NCBI GenBank assembly: GCA_028023455.1
Contig: JAQFVV010000003.1
Location: 458,001-522,000, forward strand
Reading direction: 5' to 3'
DNA from: Epiperipatus broadwayi
Taxonomy: Eukaryota; Onychophora; Udeonychophora; Euonychophora; Peripatidae
DNA: 64,000 nt
The notes beneath the pieces are model-generated. The model made no database searches. It worked only from the letters and a program-made list of their open reading frames with translations, and was not told where the DNA came from. Positions 41,143-51,262 of the stretch are shown piece after piece. How positions within the stretch are numbered: position 1 is the stretch's first letter; the number at the start of each line of letters is the position of its first letter. Position numbers and translations under genes: made by a program.

Positions 41143-41255
41143 ACAGAGATTTACCCTGTTGTAGTAAGAATAAGTGTCCCCATTACTCCTACTGATATAC
41201 CCTGCACAGTGGTCATAAGTTTTTCCAATTCCTTATCCAATGTGATGCTAATCAC
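41143..41255 (-). pseudogene. Possible LINE C-terminal scrap
   Basis: A 33-codon minus-strand frame reads VISITLDKELEKLMTTVQG then ISVGVMGTLI before TAA. It resembles the (I)PVVVGALGT block close to the C-terminus of many LINE reverse transcriptases. It is too short to be certain. Confidence 0.3.
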
Positions 41256-41497
41256 TTGACTTGAATCAGCATTCCTTTGCAGGAAAAATAATATATATAG
41301 AGGCTTATAACATTATCATAATACCAATCAATCTCAACTCCTGTTTGCTTAATTTCAACAATAAACATATCATTTCAACGTTAAAATTCTGGCATCTAAA
41401 ACCAAAATACCTTAATTTCCTTATTAAAATCAATCTACAAGCTCTATTCACCAATCACTTTTTACCACAAAGATGGGTATATGCAATATTGATTCTA

Positions 41498-41521
41498 TTT
41501 GCTCTCTCTCTCTCTCTCTCC
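41498..41521 (+). repeat. (CT)n microsatellite
   Basis: About eleven CT units. Confidence 0.9.
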
Positions 41522-41529
41522 CATAACTA

Positions 41530-44248
41530 AAAAAAAACAATTCATCATTTTTTATTTCAATGCCCAGCCCTTTTTGTATATAGAAATATTATTGAATCAA
41601 TCACTAAATCATGTATTTCACCAATCACAAGTTTTATAAATAGCATGAATCATGGTCTCTTTTCCTTCATTAGAGTCACAATTTTAATCATATTCACCCT
41701 TTGGGCCCTGAGATGTCATTTTCTTTTAACTCTACATCCAAGAAATTGCAGTTCCTATTTTATAATCAGATTTCCATCATATAACATGGAGCCTCATTTT
41801 TTTTTCATCATCTTTGTAAAATTAGACTATTAACTGATGGATATATATCAAACATATCAACAGACAGGCATGGTATAGGTATGTTTTGGGAGTTATTTTC
41901 CAATATTATATTTATAATTACTACAAACATTTATATAAACATATCCTCTTTTCTGTTTGACTATTTAACATGATTAAATTGCATATTACATTAATCTTGT
42001 AGTATCTATGTATATCATTAACTATTTTTTATTTTTTTTTGTTCTAATCTTATAACCAATTTAAAACCCAATAAAAATTATTGCAAGAGTAAATAACATA
42101 TTAAGTAATTTCTACATGAACAGATTTGAAAAAAAAAAGTGACATGGATTCATCTTTTGAAGCTAATATCACCATAAATATGAAGACAATTGACATATGC
42201 AAGCTCAGAATCTTTTCTTGTAATAATTTCTACAGAAAATCTATTTAGCTATTTGGTTGACAATGAATATCTAGATGTATTTAGTTGAGATGGAAAATAA
42301 GAAGGAGAAACTGGTAAAACTCTCCTTTAGAAGTGACTGCTTGGTATCTTCACTTTTATTTTTTTTGATACAAGAATATGGAAGAGTATTTTTTCATGCC
42401 TTACCTTATTTAATATTGTTTTACTATTTACCTATACATAAATAAATGTGATGTGTCTTTTCATAATATACGTGTCTATAGATGTAGGTGTGTATGTGCA
42501 AGGAGTAAGAAAATAAATTTATTTCTTATTTTAATAACTATAAAACAAAAAGAACATTAACTGTTTTTGTAATTTTTGTCTAAAAGAATGTTATATGAAT
42601 ATATAAAAGATATATTTTTCAGTTAATTTAAATTAAAAGTAAATCAACATATATTTCAAAAATATACAGTTCTGAAGAAAAATATCTATGCCATTTTTTT
42701 TATACAATCAAAAACTCATTGAACAGACATTTAATATTTTAGTATTACTATAGTTAAGGAATACATAAAAAAACAAATGTATGATTATAGTAATAAATAA
42801 ATAGTCATAGCTTCTAAATATCCATAATTGCAAAGAATTGCAAAATGAAAGTAACTACTCTCCACTGAGTTATGTAGCATCAGAGAAAATCAAAAATTTT
42901 GAATATTATTTAGGAAATAGTTCATTTTATCATTATTTTAAAAAAAATCAAAATAATAATAATTTTTGTCACAATGTAATGAGAAATATCTTGGTAGTAT
43001 AATGACATCCAATTGCCAATGGCCTATGACTCAAATCAAGAGATGAAAGATTTAAATTTATTTAAAGTAATAGAATTTCAAACAGTATTAAAATTATATA
43101 AGGAATATGACTAATATCTAAATCTTGTAGCCTATAAAATTATTAGCATACTTAAATATTTATTACATATAAGGGAAAATAGAGAAGCATAGCCCTTGTT
43201 TTGACTTTTATCATTAAAAAGCTCTTGAATTACTGGCAATCATTTTTTAATGTTTTAAATTAATTCTAAACATTATCATTCATATATTAATGTTTTGTAC
43301 CCAAACATTATATGATTTCTTGAGTAATTAATTAATCAATTGGTTTATTTCATATTTAATTACATCTAACAGCAAAATACTACCAACCAAAACAACCAAT
43401 TAAAAAACAACTGAAACTTTGATTTCCAAAATCATGAACAAAAAAAACAAACAACCCTGAGAATGATGGTCACCATAAAACAATCTCCATTTTGAAACTT
43501 TATTCAAAAACTCAAAATTATTTTTGAAAAATTAGATTCCTACAATGGTATTGTTAAAAAATATAATTTTCATGAAATTTTTCTTTAATTTTTTTTCTTA
43601 TAATAATAATTGTATGGTTAATTATTCAAGACATCACTCTAGTAGTCCAGTGAGCATTTAACAGATACATTCAAATAATCTAAACTTGATGATTATTAAC
43701 ATTCATCTGAAAATCAAGCTGGAATCTTGACCTATGATATCACCACTCTATCACTTTTCTGAATTGCCAAAAAAAAATAATAATAGAGGAGGGAAAGAAT
43801 TGCTAAAATTACAAAGTTAATTTTAAAAAATAATTATACTTAAAATTATTTAATACATTATCTGTATTAACAAAAATCCAGTCACTTATAGTAAATTCAA
43901 ACCTAGTTATAACACAATCAGACATTTCACTTGTAGATACCAACATTGATCATCTGATAAACTGGCTAAACAAAATTTGAGAAGGAAGTGCAAAATTTTG
44001 TGTACAACAATCATGTTTCATGGAGAATATAAATGATTTTCAAAGAAATCTGTGTAATGTATATTAATAAAGCAATAGTTTGGGGAATTTGAAGAACCTG
44101 TTCTAACTAAAAAGACTTGAGTGATTGAAATTATTCAAATAATCTATTGCATCATTATTCATAATAACTTCTAGATATATTCTTTAAATATATGCTCATA
44201 ATATATTACAAACTTAATTTTAAAGTTTGCATGTTTGGTTAATATTCT
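41530..44248. other. Non-coding AT-rich stretch
   Basis: Nothing recognised. Confidence 0.5.
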
Positions 44249-44518
44249 GTAATTCAATACTAGTGCAATAAATGCATAAACACAAAGCTAATATTTAATA
44301 TTTTATTAAACCATAGGCTGAGTGCATTCAAGAGTCACAGCTCTCATAATCATAACTCTTTGTGAAGTAACTGATTGTCTAAGGTTATGAAAATCTATGC
44401 AAAGTTCACAAAGAGCTATGATTATGATAGCCATGACTCTTGAAAGTGCTCAGCCTATGGTTTAATAAAATATTAAACATTAGCATTGTGTTTATGCATT
44501 TATAGCACTAGCATTGAA
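44249..44518. mobile_element. Well-preserved foldback MITE, arms about 110 bp
   Basis: Both arms contain aattcaat, ctagtgc, ataaatgcataaacacaa, aatattttattaaaccatag, gctgag, ttcaagagtca, cataatcata and ctctttgtgaa, in order from the ends inward. The arms (about 44250-44363 and 44405-44518) differ at only a few positions. About 40 bp lie between them. No coding sequence. The high arm identity suggests recent origin or conversion between arms. Confidence 0.9.
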
Positions 44519-45107
44519 TTATATAATATATAAATAAATAATAATAATAATCTCCAACTTTTAATCTCCCCCATCTTTTCTTATGCTTCTGCATAAAGAT
44601 TATTTATATTTATTAAATTTATATTTTAAATTTAAAATTAAATGAAATTTAATGATTATAATCTAATAAAGAATGATTAACATTATTAAGGAAATTATTA
44701 AAATGTGATTATTGTGAAAGATGTTTTGAATAATATATGTGGCCTTATACAATTGTTACCAATCCATTAATATGTCCTCATTATTTTTTTTTTAATAATT
44801 AGTTTGTTTGATATAACTTAGACTTATATATTACTTTAGGAAGCATTTTGTGTTAGTCCAATAGAAAACATCTATTTTAAATTTAACTGTTTTATTGAGT
44901 ATATCAATTGTCTCATTAGCTGGTAAATTTTTTATTACTTAGAGTTACTTTTTTAAAAGAAAATAAAAAGTACACATTCATAAGTTGCTGATTCAGACAA
45001 AAAGAATATTTATAGATAAAAGAGTAAAATGAAGCTAAGTCAAATGCATTAGCAGATAGAACTGAATGGTTTTTTTTATCAATATACATTAGTTCCTGCA
45101 TGGTCAT
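44519..45107. other. Non-coding stretch
   Basis: Nothing recognised apart from an (ATA)n scrap near 44535-44550. Confidence 0.5.
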
Positions 45108-45262
45108 ATTCATCATCATCATCATCAACCATTATCAATCCACTGCAGGATGAAGGTCTCTCCAAGTTTAATCCATCTTCTTCGATCTTTAGCTTCTCTT
45201 CTCCACAACACCCCTGCACATTTTCTTATTTCATCCATCCATCTCACATGTGGTCTCTTTCT
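45108..45262 (-). pseudogene. Short, well-preserved RTE-type LINE tail
   Basis: On the minus strand about 40 codons are uninterrupted: RPHVRWMDEIRKCAGVLWRR then EAKDRRRWIKLGETFI and LQWIDNG, ending in TGA and a (TGA)n tail at about 45111-45127. This is the last part of the family at 24935 and 55405, without a stop. It is cut off at the 5' side at about 45262, as target-primed LINE insertions usually are. RTE-clade elements commonly end in such short tandem tails. Confidence 0.75.
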
Positions 45263-46926
45263 GGGGTATAGGGCATCCTGAAACAAAATCATAACACTGT
45301 TTATTTAGAAATATATAGTCATATAATAGTCTTGATTAACTTTTTATAGATAATAAGCTTTTTCTACTTTGCAACTGGTCAATGTTTATATGTTCACAGT
45401 GATGAAGAATTTTGCTCAGTTGAAACTGTGAAAAGGTTTTGTCTTGTCAAGAATAAATTATTGCGGTGTAAAATGTGCATAAGGAAAACAACATTTATGT
45501 AATTATTAATCAGAAATGTTAGTTATAAAGAGTTTATATAGTTTTCTTTTTTTTTTCTTTTGCTTTACTTTCTAGATAATAATAATAAACAGTTAACAAT
45601 TTACTGACTAATAGTAAATAATTGATTTAAGCTACCTGAAAGTCTACATTCCAAACTGAACATTCAAATCATGCATGCCAGGCTAATGTATTAACCAAGG
45701 TACCATGATATTTTTTATATTTACTACAAAAATATTTTTATTCTTTTAAATGAAAAAAAAAATTTTTAGTTACACTCAGATGTTTATTTTTGTTGCAGTA
45801 CTTTGAAAAAAAAATTAAATGATAATACGACTTTCAATTTTTGGTTTTTAACAAAATTAGTTCCAAAATATAAATAAAATTAAAATTGTGAAAAATTATT
45901 TTAAATCATTTATTTTCAGACAAACATTGTTTTAAAGACTAATTTCTTTATTAATTTTTTTTTCAAAATATACTTAAGTCTATCTACAATTAGATATTGT
46001 AGAAAAATATGTTTTTAAAATATAGGTTTGAAAGATTATTCCTAAACAAAATATGACAATAGTAATCTCTATGAAAAAGGTTCTAATTTCATGCATGCAT
46101 GTAGAAGTTAAGCCAAAACCATGCATATATTTATTTTATTCTTGTTGGAAAGCAGTTTTGAATATGTGAAGTGATAATATTTGTTCTAAAAAGTAACTTT
46201 CTATGCTTCATATATCATGCTAGTTACTTTGTAAAAGTTTTATAAATACGAACTGTTTATCTATGCAATCTTTTAACATACGCATATATATACATGTATT
46301 TTTTTTAAAATCATTTAAGAATATTTTCTTTTATATAAACCATTTTATTTTATATAACAGTTCAACTATAAATTATTTATCGATGTAGTTATAAGATTTA
46401 TAAAGAACGCCTTTGTTTAATTTAAAATGACTCAAAATCGTAAACATTTAGATTGCCATATTTTTTGATCACAGTTGAAAATTTCTAAAGCTGTTCTAAG
46501 AAGACTGTTCACGTTATTATAATATAAGTTGTGATTTCTGATTATTATTTTAATTCTTGGAATTCTTAAGATGTTAAATATGTCATTAAGCCTTCCAAGA
46601 AATATTTATAGTAATGTATGTTTTATGTTATTTGATGCTTATAATTTATATTTCATAGTCTAAAGATGAGAACATACCTGAATAAAAAAAAAAGTTTCTT
46701 TTTTTTATTTATTTAATAAACATATTTACATATATGTTATTAAATAATATAATTTTCTTTATATATGGGCATTAGGTTTCATATCAATAAAAAGGGCAAA
46801 ATAAAAACTTTTGCTTACAGATTAGCTCAAATGTCTGCCATTGTTTTCAGTATACGATTTAGATATTTTATCTAATTTACACATGCACACAAAATTAGTA
46901 ACATTAATCTTAATAGTGTTACATAC
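45263..46926. other. Non-coding AT-rich stretch
   Basis: Nothing recognised. Confidence 0.5.
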
Positions 46927-47042
46927 CTCAATAATGCACTGATGTAAATGTTTAAGATTGGTAATTTTCTTCTCATCCATATTTAGATCTTCAAGTAGTG
47001 TAAAAAATAAAATTATGGCTTCTTGATAACCAGTTTTAAGCC
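46927..47042 (-). CDS. Candidate internal exon, unknown protein
   Basis: On the minus strand an acceptor (ttcaactgcatggcag) is followed by 116 bases open in one frame and a strong donor (attgag|gtatgt). The 38 complete codons read LKTGYQEAIILFFTLLEDLN, then MDEKKITNLKH, then LHQCIIE. This is a balanced helical peptide with a charged middle, unlike the surrounding AT-driven frames. The exon enters in phase 1 and leaves in phase 0. The open frame extends slightly past both splice sites, so an Met-initiated short frame is an alternative. No family is recognised. The phase at its end fits the candidate terminal exon at 13842. Confidence 0.35.
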
Positions 47043-47194
47043 CTGCCATGCAGTTGAATTAAACAAATGTTAATCCAGAAATTTTTTGTTTAGACATTAT
47101 AGCATGTGTAGTGTCACTTTATTGAAAATGTGGGTAATTCTTTGTTTTCATAATTTATCATGCAGTAATCTTATTTCTTTAAACTTTGCATCAA

Positions 47195-47535
47195 GTTCAC
47201 TCAACCTGTAGTCAAGGATCGTTCTTTAACAATAAAGGTGGTACATCCTTTATATATGGTCTTATATGTTTATATAGAACCTAAAGATTGCAACTTGACC
47301 AAGAAATGTGAGATTAATAATGCAAAGAAGTTTAAACAAACCAACCAGGAAAATATAACCTGTTCTGAAAGAAGACTAATAAATAATCAATTATAACTTC
47401 CAGATTCTGAAAGCAGACTAATAAATAATTATTTATATCTTCCAAATTCCATGTAAAGTATTATTTACTAAGACAGTAAATCCAATCACTTTATTGGTAA
47501 AGGAGGTTACCTTGACTACAGATTGAGATGTTGAT
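47195..47535. mobile_element. MITE with about 45-bp inverted ends
   Basis: The left end ctcaacctgtagtcaagg, then ctttaacaataaaggtgg (about 47201-47250), is matched inverted at about 47486-47530 (accaataaagtg, ctgtagtcaagg, ctcaatctg on the complement). The interior contains the tandem duplication at 47363-47446 and has no coding capacity. Confidence 0.65.
47363..47446 (+). repeat. 42-bp tandem duplication
   Basis: ttctgaaag(a/c)agactaataa followed by ataat and a similar stretch ending cttcca(g/a)a is present twice with a period of 42. It lies inside the MITE. Confidence 0.8.
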
Positions 47536-47563
47536 AGCTTAAGGTTGATTGTTATATATATAT

Positions 47564-49697
47564 ATGAAAAACAAAAACAAGTTACTCACGTAACCTGCTA
47601 TCACTTGTTATTTATGTTCAAAAGATGGCGCGTTACCAAAACCACCGAACAAGTGTAAAATTTGTTTACATAAATGAAAAAAGAGTCAGAATTAACTACC
47701 TCTTTCATTTGCTCACCCCCAGATCAGCTGATTTCAAGCTGGTTTGCTCTCCTCAGTGAGGGATAGAGTATAGAAACTAGATCTAAACACTGACTCTCAA
47801 GTGTTTATGCAAAACGTTTCTATCAGATTGCAAGCGTGAATTTTTCAGACCGGTAAAGTCTTCAAACTCAGCCTAGCAAGCCAGATATTTATATGGGTCT
47901 GATCTCAGTTCAGTATCACCATATAATCAAAGTCTCTGCAATATATATCATTGCAAGAAAACTTTAAAGGTACATTTATGAAAAACAAAAACAAGTTACT
48001 CACATAACCTGCTATCACTTGTTATTTATGTTCAAAAGATGGCGCTTTACCAAAACCACCGAACAAGTGTAAAATTTGTTTACATAAACGAAAAAAGAGT
48101 CAGAATTAACTACCTCTTTCATTTGCTCACCCCCAGATCAGCTGATTTCAAGCTGGTTTGCTCTCCTCAGTGAGGGATAGAGTATAGAAACTAGATCTAA
48201 ACACTGACTCTCAAGTGTTTATGCAAAACATTTCTATCAGATTGCAAGCGTGAATTTTTCAGACCGGTAAAGTCTTCAAACTCAGCCTAGCAAGCCAGAT
48301 ATTTATATGGGTCTGATCTCAGTTCAGTATCACCATATAATCAAAGTCTCTGCAATATATATCATTGCAAGAAAACTTTAAAGGTACATTTATGAAAAAC
48401 AAAAACAAGTTACTCACGTAACCTGCTATCACTTGTTATTTATGTTCAAAAGATGGCGCTTTACCAAAACCACCGAACAAGTGTTAAATTTGTTTACATA
48501 AACGAAAAAAAGTCAGAATTAACTACCTCTTTCATTTGCTCACCCCCAGATCAGCTGATTTCAAGCTGGTTTGCTCTCCTCAGTGAGGGATAGAGTATAG
48601 AAACTAGATCTAAACACTGACTCTCAAGTGTTTATGCAAAACGTTTCTATCAGATTGCAAGCGTGAATTTTTCAGACCGGTAAAGTCTTCAAACTCAGCC
48701 TAGCAAGCCAGATATTTATATGGGTCTGATCTCAGTTCAGTATCACCATATAATCAAAGTCTCTGCAATATATATCATTGCAAGAAAACTTTAAAGGTAC
48801 ATTTATGAAAAACAAAAACAAGTTACTCACGTAACCTGCTATCACTTGTTATTTATGTTCAAAAGATGGCGCTTTACCAAAACCACCGAACAAGTGAGTA
48901 ACTTGTTTTTGTTTTTCATAAATGTACCTTTAAAGTTTTCTTGCAATGATATATATTGCAGAGACTTTGATTATATGGTGATACTGAACTGAGATCAGAC
49001 CCATATAAATATCTGGCTTGCTAGGCTGAGTTTGAAGACTTTACCGGTCTGAAAAATTCACGCTTGCAATCTGATAGAAACGTTTTGCATAAACACTTGA
49101 GAGTCAGTGTTTAGATCTAGTTTCTATACTCTATCCCTCACTGAGGAGAGCAAACCAGCTTGAAATCAGCTGATCTGGGGGTGAGCAAATGAAAGAGGTA
49201 GTTAATTCTGACTCTTTTTTCGTTTATGTAAACAAATTTTACACTTGTTCGGTGGTTTTGGTAAAGCGCCATCTTTTGAACATAAATAACAAGTGATAGC
49301 AGGTTACGTGAGTAACTTGTTTTTGTTTTTCATAAATGTACCTTTAAAGTTTTCTTGCAATGATATATATTGCAGAGACTTTGATTATATGGTGATACTG
49401 AACTGAGATCAGACCCATATAAATATCTGGCTTGCTAGGCTGAGTTTGAAGACTTTACCGGTCTGAAAAATTCACGCTTGCAATCTGATAGAAACGTTTT
49501 GCATAAACACTAGAGAGTCAGTGTTTAGATCTAGTTTCTATACTCTATCCCTCACTGAGGAGAGCAAACCAGCTTGAAATCAGCTGATCTGGGGGTGAGC
49601 AAATGAAAGAGGTAGTTAATTCTGACTCTTTTTTCGTTTATGTAAACAAATTTTACACTTGTTTGGTGGTTTTGGTAAAGCGCCATCTTTTGAACAT
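47564..49697. mobile_element. Foldback (FB/Galileo-like) element of 414-bp units
   Basis: Direct units start at atgaaaaacaaaaacaagtt: 47564, 47978, 48392 and a partial one at 48805 (periods 414, 414, 413). At 48894-48896 (gtg, shared by both orientations) the sequence flips, and two inverted units follow (48894-49307 and 49308-49697, the last incomplete). Units are almost identical, differing at single bases such as gcgcg/gcgct, acgt/acat and one A deletion. There is no unique centre. The unit is richer in G+C and CpG than its surroundings and has no open frame. Alternating TA touches both outer edges. Inverted repeats built of tandem subunits are the hallmark of FB/Galileo elements; a satellite inverted by breakage is the alternative. 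Confidence 0.8.
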
Positions 49698-49702
49698 ATA
49701 TA

Positions 49703-50160
49703 TATAATATTTGATTGAATGCAAGTATAATTTATATACTTGGAATTTTCAATGTAATTATATAAGGCATTTGAACAGACTTTCAAGCTCCCTTCAGCTA
49801 TCTGCTCCATCTCATACAACAGCTACACATGGCCATACACATGTGAAAAAAACTCCAATATACATATTTTATGCTGAACCAGCAGTTTTCAATTGGTGCA
49901 GATCATCATCTACCACACATATATAATGATTGCTCAATTTATATTAAGATATAAAATCTTTAAACTTTAATGGGCATTATGGAATGTTTACATTGGAAAT
50001 CATTCTTTTTCACATGTGTGTGATCATGTGTATCAGTTGTATAAGATGGAGAAGATAGCTGAAGAGAACTTAAAAGTCTGTGTTTAAATCCCTTATATAA
50101 TTACATCAAAAACTTTAAGTATATTAATTATACTTGTATTCAATCAAATATTACAGATTT
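49703..50160. mobile_element. Inverted pair of hammerhead-repeat family, copy 1
   Basis: The left half (49703-49975) is a minus-strand copy; the right half (about 49990-50160) is a plus-strand copy starting close to the point where the ribozyme would cleave. Shared words: aatatttgattgaat, caagtataatt, atgtaattatataag, gacttt(c/t)aag, cagctatct, ctccatct and acacatgtg. The left half carries hammerhead motif D. No coding sequence. Confidence 0.8.
49850..49912 (-). ncRNA. Hammerhead ribozyme motif D (degenerate)
   Basis: On the minus strand stem I CACCAA/TTGGAG is kept, as is half of stem II (CTGCT, loop GGTTC, AGCAT). The core reads TTGAAAA and TAAAA instead of CTGATGA and GAAA. Confidence 0.55.
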
Positions 50161-50209
50161 AGTTTGTATCTGCACATCCCTCTTCTGTGTATTTAAATGG
50201 ATAAGGTCC

Positions 50210-50580
50210 TATATATGAGAGGCAGAGTGACTTAGTGTCAATATGCACATGATAATAATATTGGCATCTTCAAGAGATGTGGGCATAACATCATTTATTT
50301 TCTAATGGTATGGATGCTGGAGAATTGGAGAGTGGAGTAGATTGAAGCCTGTTTGTTAAATGTTGAAGATTTTCTACCTTATTATAAATTGAGCAATGAT
50401 TATATATATGTGTGAGAGATGATGATCTGGACCAACTGATGAGTGCTGGTTCAGCACAAATTACATATATTTGAAATCATTTATTTATCACATGTGTAAT
50501 CATGTGTATCAGTTGTATGAGATGGAGCAGATAGCTGAAGGGAACTTGACAGTCTGTGTTTAAATCCCTTGTATATTAAT
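50210..50580 (+). mobile_element. Hammerhead repeat, single plus-strand copy
   Basis: The order matches the other copies: ggagtagattgaagc, gttaaatgttgaagatt, gagca, tatatatgtg, gatgat, the hammerhead core at 50418-50480, then tgtgtatcagttgtatgaga, tggagcagatagctgaag and gtttaaatccctt. No partner copy faces it. It holds the best CUGAUGA core in the window. Confidence 0.75.
50418..50480 (+). ncRNA. Hammerhead ribozyme motif A
   Basis: The core CTGATGA (50436-50442) is intact. Stem II is GTGCT (50443-50447)/AGCAC (50453-50457), perfect, with loop GGTTC. Where GAAA should follow, the sequence is aaatt, so the invariant G is lost. Stem I: CAA (50433-50435) with TTG past the cleavage site, and an outer ATGAT/ATCAT helix across an internal loop. 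The folded RNA would be a type I hammerhead; this copy is probably inactive. Confidence 0.7.
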
Positions 50581-50684
50581 TTCAAATGAATATTTATATT
50601 TACCAGTTTGTGTAAGATTGAAAATAAGATTATAATTGTCATCACTGTATGACATGTCTCCTGTTATAATATTTATTTATTTAC

Positions 50685-50685
<1 letters not shown>

Positions 50686-50721
<36 letters not shown>
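50686..50721 (+). repeat. (TA)n(TG)n compound microsatellite
   Basis: About nine TA units pass directly into about nine TG units between two hammerhead repeats. Confidence 0.9.
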
Positions 50722-50914
50722 TTGAGTTTTAGCATGTTATATTTTTGAAAATCAGATTTTATAGAAGATGTTTATTATCTAACATACAGGACAAATATAT
50801 ACCTGTACAAACAATGCAATATATAGGGTATTTTGAGCTCAGGATTCACATGACCCTCAATTCTCAACACTATCTTATACTACGGATACACCTGGCCATA
50901 TATATGTCTAAAAG

Positions 50915-50965
50915 ATAAATAATCACCAATATATGTATTTCATGCTAAATCAGCACTTGTCTTTG
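50915..50965 (-). ncRNA. Hammerhead ribozyme motif C (degenerate)
   Basis: On the minus strand AAGACAA (complement of 50957-50963) stands in place of CTGATGA. Stem II GTGCT/AGCAT and an intact GAAA (complement of 50938-50941) follow, then TACATATA and TTGGTGATTATTTAT. The 5' side of stem I is lost. Confidence 0.6.
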
Positions 50966-51104
50966 AGCATTCCATCATCAGATTTTCATTAAGATGGATA
51001 GCTGAAGAGTTAGAAGATGGAGTGGATTGAAGCATGTCCATTAAAATATGAAGATTGGCTATCTTAATATAAATCTGAGCACTTATTGTATATATGTGTA
51101 GAGA

Positions 51105-51166
51105 TGATAATCTGGACCAACTGACAAGTGCTGGTTTAGCATGAAATACGTATATTGGTGATTATT
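51105..51166 (+). ncRNA. Hammerhead ribozyme motif B
   Basis: CTGACAA (51121-51127, two changes from CTGATGA) is followed by stem II GTGCT (51128-51132)/AGCAT (51138-51142) with loop GGTTT. An intact GAAA (51143-51146) follows, then a minimal stem III TAC/GTA (51147-51152) without loop and cleavage site TA (51153-51154). Stem I is CCAA (51117-51120)/TTGG (51155-51158), with an outer helix ATAAT (51107-51111)/ATTAT (51161-51165) across an internal loop. The loopless, self-complementary stem III is the form seen in small animal hammerheads that act as dimers. The changed catalytic core predicts low or no activity. Confidence 0.75.
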
Positions 51167-51262
51167 TATTCTTTAGACATACATGTGGTCAAGGGTATCA
51201 GTAGTATGAGATAGTGTGGAGAGTTGAGGGTCATGTAAAAGTCAGCTCAGAATATCCTAGAA

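Larger units (their letters stand above)
50824..51262. mobile_element. Inverted pair of hammerhead-repeat family, copy 2
   Basis: The left arm (50824-50965, minus copy) and right arm (about 51121-51262, plus copy) match inverted over about 140 bp: tgagct, acatgaccctcaa, actatct, ataaataatcaccaatat and tatttcatgcta. The segment 50990-51120 is the upstream half of the plus copy (gaagatggagtggattgaag, tatatatgtg). Both arms carry a hammerhead motif (C and B). Confidence 0.8.

Noticed and set aside
41261-41530. Plus-strand frame of 89 codons ending in Ser-Leu repeats
   Set aside because: Its end is the (CT)n microsatellite and the rest shows only AT-driven residues.
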